This document shows, piece after piece, positions 52,568 through 56,693 of a DNA stretch of 56,693 bases. The number at the start of each line of letters is the position of its first letter. The stretch's first letter is position 1. A program made the translations under genes and the position numbers. The notes beneath the pieces were generated by a model. The model did no database searches. It was given only the letters and a program-made list of their open reading frames with translations, and had not been told where the DNA came from. This DNA comes from Bdellovibrionales bacterium RIFOXYA1_FULL_36_14 (lineage in GTDB: Bacteria; Bdellovibrionota; Bacteriovoracia; Bacteriovoracales; Bacteriovoracaceae), in the NCBI GenBank assembly GCA_001769975.1, contig MEPW01000005.1, positions 1 through 56,693 of the forward strand. The letters run 5' to 3'.

Positions 52568-53377
52568 ATGCTAGTATTAATCATGTTCACCGGTTTCCTT
52601 GTCGGAATTGTCTCCACCTATTTTGGGATAGGAGGAGGAGTCATTATTGTGCCAGCACTTTACACGATTTTCCCCAGCTTGGCACCTGAAACAGTTATCT
52701 CCACCTCTTTGGGCGTAATTACCTTAAATAACCTAATCAACATGTTTGCCTATCATAAAAAAGGTCTTGTTGCTCATTACAAACTTATTATTCCTCTTAC
52801 TCTGGTTATGTTAATTGGTGTCTTTTTAGGGATAAAAATTACTTTTTTACTGCCGGCAACGGATTTAAAAAGATTGTTTTCCCTGGTTTTAGTCATTTCC
52901 GCTTTTTTTACCTTTTTTCGATCAGCCCCAAGAAGCGATAGAACTTACCAGCTTAATGATATCTCATATAAGCAATGGATACTGGCCTTGATTTGTTTTT
53001 TTATTGCCGGTATTATTTCCACTACTACTGGTATCGGTGGAGGAGTTCTGGTTATCCCCATCTTTATTCACCTGCTACGACTGCCCTACCGACTCATTCC
53101 AGTTAATACCAACTTTGTGGTATTAATCGGGGTACTGGTGGGAGGTTTTTTATATTTATTTAACGGAAATACCTATCCCACTACCGAATTTGGATTCCAA
53201 GTTTTACAACTAGGTCCGATTAACCTAAACCTGGTCTTGCTCATCAGTTTCTTTGCTTTTTTCACCTCTTATCTTGGGATTCGGCTTAGCCAAAAAAGCA
53301 GTTCCAATTTAAGTAAACGAATTTTTGCGATTATGCTACTGGTCGTTGCGGTTTGTTTTTTTGTAAGTACGATCTAA
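52568..53377 (+). CDS. TauE/SafE-family membrane permease
   Basis: 269 residues from ATG 52568, with about eight membrane helices in two repeats. Family motifs: GIVSTYFGIGGGVIIVPAL in the first half and IISTTTGIGGGVLVIPIF in the second, both with the GxGGGxxxxP core. It moves sulfur-containing anions or other organic anions in known members; the substrate is unknown here. The frame starts earlier at a TTG 52553, but no ribosome-binding site is visible for either start. A spacer of only 54 bases separates it from the divergent permease. Confidence 0.85.
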   Translation: MLVLIMFTGFLVGIVSTYFGIGGGVIIVPALYTIFPSLAPETVISTSLGVITLNNLINMFAYHKKGLVAHYKLIIPLTLVMLIGVFLGIKITFLLPATDLKRLFSLVLVISAFFTFFRSAPRSDRTYQLNDISYKQWILALICFFIAGIISTTTGIGGGVLVIPIFIHLLRLPYRLIPVNTNFVVLIGVLVGGFLYLFNGNTYPTTEFGFQVLQLGPINLNLVLLISFFAFFTSYLGIRLSQKSSSNLSKRIFAIMLLVVAVCFFVSTI

Positions 53378-53402
53378 GTTCTATATATTTCCCAAATTAA
53401 CC

Positions 53403-53431
53403 TTGACTAAAATCAGATTCCCCAATATATT
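53403..53431 (+). promoter_or_regulatory. Promoter of tRNA-Asp
   Basis: TTGACT (53403-53408) and TATATT (53426-53431) are spaced by 17 bases. The start near 53438 leaves a 12-base leader before the mature tRNA. A TATAAT at 53439-53444 is too close to the tRNA and has no -35 at the right spacing. Confidence 0.6.
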
Positions 53432-53449
53432 CAATGGGTATAATAATGG

Positions 53450-53526
53450 GGGGGCGTAGTTAAGTTGGTTATAACGTCTGCCTGTCACGCAGAAGGCCGC
53501 GAGTTCGAGTCTCGTCGCTCCCGCCA
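53450..53526 (+). tRNA. tRNA-Asp (GTC)
   Basis: 77 bases folding as a tRNA: acceptor GGGGGCG pairs with CGCTCCC (one G-U pair), D arm near 53459-53475, anticodon stem TCTGC/GCAGA around loop CTGTCAC with anticodon GTC at 53484-53486, and T arm GCGAG-TTCGAGT-CTCGT. The CCA end is encoded. The sequence closely follows E. coli tRNA-Asp. The bases right after it are repeated twice more downstream. Confidence 0.97.
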
Positions 53527-53546
53527 TTTATTTTACGATCTAAATT
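53521..53546 (+). repeat. Direct repeat copy A at the tRNA-Asp 3' end (att-like)
   Basis: A 26-base unit that begins CCGCCATTTATTTTAC inside the tRNA's last six bases and ends TAAATT. Copies B (54328-54353) and C (56254-56279) differ from it by one base each. Copy A lacks the terminator that follows B and C. The stretch to 53690 contains nothing else I can identify. Confidence 0.75.
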
Positions 53547-53690
53547 AAATAAACCAAAATCAAACGCTCATTCTTAACTTGCTCGTCCATCTACCCAGAA
53601 TTCAACTCTCTGGTTTATTTCATTTTTGGAATTCACCATCTTCCTCTTATTAAATTTATTTAATTATTACACAATTCAGTATTAATAACG

Positions 53691-53723
53691 AAGTTTGATA
53701 TCACAAATTAGGATATCAAACTT
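53691..53723. promoter_or_regulatory. 12-bp inverted repeat abutting the ORF6N ribosome-binding site
   Basis: AAGTTTGATATC (53691-53702) and GATATCAAACTT (53712-53723) are perfect inverted arms with a 9-base loop. The right arm touches the GGAG at 53724-53727 of the gene starting at 53735. It is either an operator for a dimeric repressor, possibly the ORF6N protein itself, or a hairpin masking the ribosome-binding site. Confidence 0.7.
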
Positions 53724-53734
53724 GGAGACTTGAT

Positions 53735-54250
53735 ATGAACAAATTAACAGTTAAAAACGTTGAAAAACTAATTTATATCGTTAGAGGAAAAAAAGTTATG
53801 CTAGATTCTGATTTGGCAGAACTTTATAGCGTTTTGACCAAAAATTTCAATAAGGCCATTAAGCGAAACATTAATCGTTTTCCAAATGACTTCATGTTTC
53901 AATTAACAAAAGAAGAATTTGAAATTTTGAGGTTCCAATTTGGAACCTCAAAAACTAATTCCCAAGGTGGAAGAAGGTATCTACCCTATGTTTTTACTGA
54001 GCCAGGAGTTGCCATGCTTTCTAGTGTTCTAAATAGTGAACAAGCAATCAATGTTAATATTTTAATTATAAGAACGTTTATAAAATTGCGTCAGCTATTA
54101 GCATCAGATGAATCTCTATCGGAACGAATGACTAAATTAGAAAAAGGGACAGATAAGTTATTTCGTATTGTATTTGAACGTTTAGATACTTTAGAGGCAC
54201 AAGCACCCATCCTGCCAACCAAAAGGAAGAAAATCGGTTTAAAGTCTTAG
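53735..54250 (+). CDS. ORF6N-domain DNA-binding protein
   Basis: 171 residues. The N-terminal 90 residues are the ORF6N domain: IYIVRGKKVMLDSDLAELYS, NFNKAIKRNINRFPNDFMFQ, LTKEEFEIL and the end RRYLPYVFTEPGVAMLSSVL. The C-terminal part is helical (VNILIIRTFIKLRQLLASDE) with a basic tail KRKKIGLKS. The family is common in phages and genomic islands; its target DNA is not established. Unlike usual members it has EPG where EQG is common. A perfect palindrome sits inside the gene at codons 64-73 and another inverted repeat just upstream of the start. Confidence 0.88.
   Translation: MNKLTVKNVEKLIYIVRGKKVMLDSDLAELYSVLTKNFNKAIKRNINRFPNDFMFQLTKEEFEILRFQFGTSKTNSQGGRRYLPYVFTEPGVAMLSSVLNSEQAINVNILIIRTFIKLRQLLASDESLSERMTKLEKGTDKLFRIVFERLDTLEAQAPILPTKRKKIGLKS
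53925..53953. repeat. 29-bp palindrome inside the ORF6N gene
   Basis: TTTTGAGGTTCCA (53925-53937) and TGGAACCTCAAAA (53941-53953) are perfect inverted arms around ATT. It encodes ILRFQFGTSK, codons 64-73. A 13-bp perfect arm is unlikely by chance in a coding segment, so the DNA itself appears to be under selection or recently copied. Confidence 0.85.
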
Positions 54251-54278
54251 TCTATTTTTAGCACCTTCCGCCCCCCCC

Positions 54279-54301
54279 CTCTGGATGCCACTTCTTCCCC
54301 C
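54279..54301 (+). repeat. 23-bp direct repeat, left copy
   Basis: Begins CTCTGGATGCCACTTCTTC and ends in CCCC. An identical copy stands at 56233-56255. Here it is separated by 26 bases from the CCGCCA unit, whereas the right copy runs straight into it. Confidence 0.8.
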
Positions 54302-54327
54302 GGCATTTGGAATTAAGGGGAATTGGT

Positions 54328-54353
54328 CCGCCATTTATTTTACGATTTAAATT
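54328..54353 (+). repeat. Direct repeat copy B (att-like)
   Basis: Second copy of the tRNA-Asp-end unit, one base different from copy A. Together with the following hairpin it shares over 50 bases with copy C. Confidence 0.8.
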
Positions 54354-54356
54354 TGA

Positions 54357-54380
54357 GATCACGAAGGTGGTCTTTTTTTT
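54357..54380 (+). terminator. Rho-independent terminator after copy B
   Basis: GATCAC (54357-54362), loop GAAG, GTGGTC (54367-54372), with one G-U pair, followed by eight Ts. On the plus strand it would end the ORF6N transcript. Since the same hairpin follows copy C, it may be the original tRNA-Asp terminator. Confidence 0.7.
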
Positions 54381-54382
54381 GC

Positions 54383-55126
54383 CTATTTTTTAAGTGAATA
54401 TCGCACCCAAATATTGGGCTCGATGTACATTGCCACCTTTTTTTCCAAATCAATTTGTAAAGGAACAATCCCCTTATGAGGTATTTCTCCCGTGGAGATG
54501 CTATGCCCAAGCCATTCGTTCCAACGTCTTATACTTGCAGAAACAAGAATAGATGTTTTACAAATATTAAGTATTTCAGCTCCTAGATTTTTGTGCAATC
54601 TCAACCACGGATCAAAAATTCTTCCATTTCCGTCTTTTAGTGCACAATATTCATCAAAAGAAATATTTGGAAATTTATATGTATTTGTCGGTCGTACTGG
54701 AGCTAAAAGAAAAGTGAGTTTTCTCTCTTTTGCTTCCTCTTTTGCAAACTCAATTAAAAATTCAGCAATCCCTTGTCCTTGAAAATCGGGATGGATATTA
54801 GCAGAGAGTAAACATAATGAATTAGGATGAGCATTATTCTCAAAAGCTTGGCAGGCAAAACGCCATCCCTCATCAGGTAGGCGCTGAGAATGCACATCTA
54901 TAAAAATTGTCACTCCACTAAAAAAAGCTATCAATCTTTGATCATCTCGACTACGCAGACCGACTAGAAGAAAATCATTATATTGACCCTTTCCAGTTTT
55001 CTTATCATCGCAAATGTCTAAATCACTCTCCTCAATTAAATAGTTTGGCCAAACCTCTTTCGTTAACTTTTCGACTTCATCATTGAAAATATTTTTATCC
55101 CAATAAAATCGTTCGCTAAAACTCAT
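54383..55126 (-). CDS. GNAT-family N-acetyltransferase
   Basis: 247 residues from ATG 55126 (AGAGG seven bases upstream); the frame extends to a GTG at 55144. The acetyl-CoA-binding core is SANIHPDFQGQGIAEFLIEF, containing Q-G-Q-G-I-A (the Q/RxxGxG/A type), and later RLHKNLGAEIL. Flanking parts are unusual (LLAPVRPTNTYKFPNISFDE, IRRWNEWLGHSISTG). The substrate is unknown. It follows the RhuM-Fic gene on the same strand by 17 bases, so the two form an operon within the repeat-bracketed cassette. It is much longer than TacT-type acetyltransferase toxins. Confidence 0.85.
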   Translation of the reverse strand: MSFSERFYWDKNIFNDEVEKLTKEVWPNYLIEESDLDICDDKKTGKGQYNDFLLVGLRSRDDQRLIAFFSGVTIFIDVHSQRLPDEGWRFACQAFENNAHPNSLCLLSANIHPDFQGQGIAEFLIEFAKEEAKERKLTFLLAPVRPTNTYKFPNISFDEYCALKDGNGRIFDPWLRLHKNLGAEILNICKTSILVSASIRRWNEWLGHSISTGEIPHKGIVPLQIDLEKKVAMYIEPNIWVRYSLKK

Positions 55127-55143
55127 CTGAAGACCTCTAGTCA

Positions 55144-56151
55144 CTAATTTTTTTTGTTTATCAAATTCACAATCACTTTTGCAATAACATCTTTCTCATC
55201 AGGTCTGCTCTCAGCAATCATCAACGTCAGAGCAACCAGAGCATTGTTCTCCAAAACTTTACTTCCGTCTTGCTTATAGAGGGCATGGCTTTTTTCTAAG
55301 AACCATAAAAAGATAAAGGCAGCGATCCTCTTGTTCCCATCAACAAAAGAGTAGTTCTTAACAACAAAGTATAGGAGATGAGCCGCTTTTTCTTCAACGC
55401 TTGGATAAAGCTCCTTGCCATCAAAGGTTTGATATATGACCTCTATAGACGATTTAAAAGTACCATCCTTTTCTCTCCCAAAAAGATCAGAGCCTCCAAA
55501 CTTACTCTTAAGAGTCTCAACGACCGCCATTCCTTTCTGGTAATCAAGCCGAAATCCCTTCTTCCTACTGACCCCAGAAATTTGAAGTTTCCCATAATCA
55601 TATTGGTCTAAAAGATCTAAGGCGTATGAATAATCCTGCAAAATTTTAATAAGAGCAGTAGCCTCATCTGATACCAGCTCCCGTCTACTTGCAATGCTTG
55701 CAATGATATTGACGGCATTTTGAAGATCCTTAATTTTACTTTCGTGTTTTTTAAGTTTTTCCTCATTAAGGACATAGCCCTTTAACAGATATTCCTTGAG
55801 AACACGGTTGGCCCAAATACGAAACTGGGTGCCTTTTTTGGAATTTACTCTGTACCCAACAGAAAGAATGGCATCCAAATTATAATACTTCAAAATTCTT
55901 TTTATGTGCCTTTTTCCCTCTAATCGAACTACCGAGGAATCCTCGGTAGTTGCCATTTTAGAAAGTTCCTTGGAAGAATAGATATTTTTCAAGTGTAGGC
56001 TCACGGTATCAGAATCAACCCCAAAGAGCTCACCCATCTGGATCTGGGTAAGCCATACAGTCTCTCCCTCTAGGCGAACCTCAACTTGAGATCCCTTGGG
56101 TGCTGGGGAATAGATTACAATTTCACCTTTTGCTTCTAAATCTTTTTTCAT
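55144..56151 (-). CDS. RhuM-Fic fusion protein
   Basis: 335 residues in two parts. The N-terminal RhuM domain (about 10-130) shows VEVRLEGETVWLTQIQMGEL, YYNLDAILSVGYRVNSKKGT and QFRIWANRVLKEYLLKGYVL. The C-terminal domain (about 200-335) is Fic/Doc-like: EKAAHLLYFVVKNYSFVDGN then KRIAAFIFLWFLEK. The canonical Fic motif HPFx(D/E)GN(G/K)R is nearly intact, but Tyr267 stands where the catalytic His should be (NYSFVDGNKR), so AMP-transfer may be lost. AGGA lies eight bases before ATG 56151. Codons 68-75 form a perfect palindrome in DNA. It is a mobile-island gene whose role is not established. Confidence 0.9.
   Translation of the reverse strand: MKKDLEAKGEIVIYSPAPKGSQVEVRLEGETVWLTQIQMGELFGVDSDTVSLHLKNIYSSKELSKMATTEDSSVVRLEGKRHIKRILKYYNLDAILSVGYRVNSKKGTQFRIWANRVLKEYLLKGYVLNEEKLKKHESKIKDLQNAVNIIASIASRRELVSDEATALIKILQDYSYALDLLDQYDYGKLQISGVSRKKGFRLDYQKGMAVVETLKSKFGGSDLFGREKDGTFKSSIEVIYQTFDGKELYPSVEEKAAHLLYFVVKNYSFVDGNKRIAAFIFLWFLEKSHALYKQDGSKVLENNALVALTLMIAESRPDEKDVIAKVIVNLINKKN
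55928..55950. repeat. 23-bp palindrome inside the RhuM-Fic gene
   Basis: ACTACCGAGGA (55928-55938), one central base, and TCCTCGGTAGT (55940-55950) are perfect inverted arms of 11 bases. It encodes TTEDSSVV, codons 68-75 on the minus strand, close to the codon position of the ORF6N palindrome. Confidence 0.85.
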
Positions 56152-56232
56152 TTTGGGTTCCTACCTTACTTGAATTTAGATTATCACTTCACCTGCGTTT
56201 TGTGGATTATTCTGAAGCACCCTCCTCACCAT

Positions 56233-56255
56233 CTCTGGATGCCACTTCTTCCCCC
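56233..56255 (+). repeat. 23-bp direct repeat, right copy
   Basis: Identical to 54279-54301 and overlapping the start of copy C by two bases. The pair brackets the GNAT and RhuM-Fic genes. Confidence 0.8.
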
Positions 56256-56279
56256 GCCATTTATTTTACTATCTAAATT
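56254..56279 (+). repeat. Direct repeat copy C (att-like)
   Basis: Third copy of the tRNA-Asp-end unit, with ACTAT in place of ACGAT. It marks the right limit of the accessory segment. Confidence 0.8.
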
Positions 56280-56282
56280 TGA

Positions 56283-56308
56283 GATCACGAAGGTGGTCTT
56301 TTTTTTTT
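56283..56308 (+). terminator. Rho-independent terminator after copy C
   Basis: GATCAC, loop GAAG, GTGGTC, then ten Ts; the same hairpin as at 54357-54380. If the segment between copies A and C is an insertion, this is probably the ancestral terminator of tRNA-Asp. Confidence 0.7.
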
Positions 56309-56366
56309 ACCTAAAATCTTAACCAAAATCCTTTTTGAGATAATGCTGATAATGAACAAGTTTTAA

Positions 56367-56394
56367 TTGTGAGTTCAATCTTTCTTCATACTAT
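56367..56394 (+). promoter_or_regulatory. Probable promoter of the gene at the right edge
   Basis: TTGTGA (56367-56372) and TACTAT (56389-56394) are 16 bases apart. The transcript would start near 56401, about 100 bases before ATG 56503. The leader holds two small inverted repeats, GTTCT-AAGTC-AGAAC and ACAGT-TTTG-ACTGT, of unknown meaning. Confidence 0.4.
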
Positions 56395-56502
56395 AGTGCT
56401 ACGTTCTAAGTCAGAACATTGACACGTTAATATACCGAACAACATCAGAAACAAGGTGTGTATGCTAAAGCCAAAATACAGTTTTGACTGTGGAAAATCA
56501 GT

Positions 56503-56693
56503 ATGAAAATGCCTCATGCTTTTAAAAAAAAAATTTTGACATCTACTTATTTAGTTTTTGAAGATCCCATCAGGTCAGAAATATTCAGCGCAACCCATTT
56601 AGAAAGGCATGGGGCAAGTTTAGCCGAAGCACAAAACGTTACCCTTGATCCAGGCCATGGTGTAAATATCTCCGTGAAGCTGGTGGAAAATGA
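56503..56693 (+). CDS. Start of a large gene, possibly cyclic beta-1,2-glucan synthase-like
   Basis: Open frame from ATG 56503 to the window edge, 63 codons seen. GGAAA lies seven bases upstream. The segment EDPIRSEIFSATHLERHGAS followed by LAEAQNV resembles the N-terminus of ChvB/NdvB-type cyclic glucan synthases, which read roughly PIRaElFsxerLEqHaesLAxAQ. Those proteins exceed 2,000 residues and make periplasmic glucans. The match is from memory over a short stretch, so treat the name as a pointer. No signal peptide is present, which is compatible. Confidence 0.5.
   Translation, partial: MKMPHAFKKKILTSTYLVFEDPIRSEIFSATHLERHGASLAEAQNVTLDPGHGVNISVKLVEN

Noticed and set aside
53439-53444. 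TATAAT as the -10 of tRNA-Asp
   Set aside because: It would start transcription inside the first bases of the mature tRNA, and no -35 lies 16-18 bases upstream; TTGACT-N17-TATATT fits better.
54241-54300. Second tRNA 3' end or degenerate tRNA gene before copy B
   Set aside because: No T-arm or anticodon arm can be folded; only the CCGCCA and downstream bases are shared.

Overview
The window is AT-rich bacterial chromosome and is almost entirely coding. It suggests a Gram-negative member of the Bdellovibrionota (Bdellovibrio or Bacteriovorax relatives). The evidence is a Tol cluster, LapB, Mla and LptE envelope genes, an FHA-GGDEF diguanylate cyclase laid out like DgcB of Bdellovibrio, PilZ and GYF_2 proteins, a Ser/Thr kinase, many lipoproteins, and upstream sites that resemble FliA (sigma-28) promoters. 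This placement is inferred from gene content; no 16S rRNA gene is present.

Layout. 1-680: end of a GAF-domain gene that runs off the left edge, then a spacer. 681-7906 (minus): sppA, lapB, a possible dead M48-like protein, a membrane protein, tolQ, tolR, tolA, tolB. 8096-11754: a small exported protein behind a FliA-like promoter, rlmN, a hypothetical, and a glycosidase-like protein. 11971-18238 (plus): FHA-GGDEF cyclase, mutL, miaA, a PRC/MgtE_N/CBS protein and an Nramp-like transporter with altered metal-site residues. 18285-26764: Ser/Thr kinase, lipoprotein, GYF-GYF-PilZ protein, VWA-like lipoprotein behind a second FliA-like promoter, cyclic-nucleotide-binding protein, and a histone-H1-like lysine-repeat protein. 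27038-38964: rpsT, holA, lptE, dciA, a tRNA methyltransferase, a TsaC/Sua5 protein, a large GYF_2 membrane protein, the mlaD-mlaF-mlaE exporter set, a hypothetical, aroK, and yceD. 39102-46706: rpmF, a terminator, fabH-fabD-fabG-acpP-fabF, glyA, a probable 22-residue membrane peptide, nrdR, nusB and a small ORF. 46713-53377: methyltransferases, a DUF6165 protein, greB, a low-molecular-weight phosphatase, a nitronate-monooxygenase-like protein, an SDR, a metal efflux permease, and a TauE/SafE permease.

The right end is the accessory part. A tRNA-Asp gene (53450-53526) is followed by three direct copies of the sequence at its 3' end (53521, 54328, 56254). These bracket an ORF6N gene and a RhuM-Fic plus GNAT gene pair, and two of the copies carry what looks like the original tRNA terminator. 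The ORF6N and RhuM-Fic genes each contain a perfect palindrome inside the coding sequence at nearly the same codon position (about 64-75). A further 12-bp inverted repeat abuts the ORF6N ribosome-binding site. I see no integrase here. The window ends in what may be the first codons of a cyclic beta-1,2-glucan synthase-like gene.

How the genes work together: most of the window is housekeeping, covering envelope maintenance (Tol, Mla, Lpt, LapB), fatty-acid synthesis, translation and repair. A signalling layer is interleaved: c-di-GMP synthesis, PilZ binding, Ser/Thr phosphorylation and cNMP binding. All functions are inferred from sequence recognition by eye; no database search was run.
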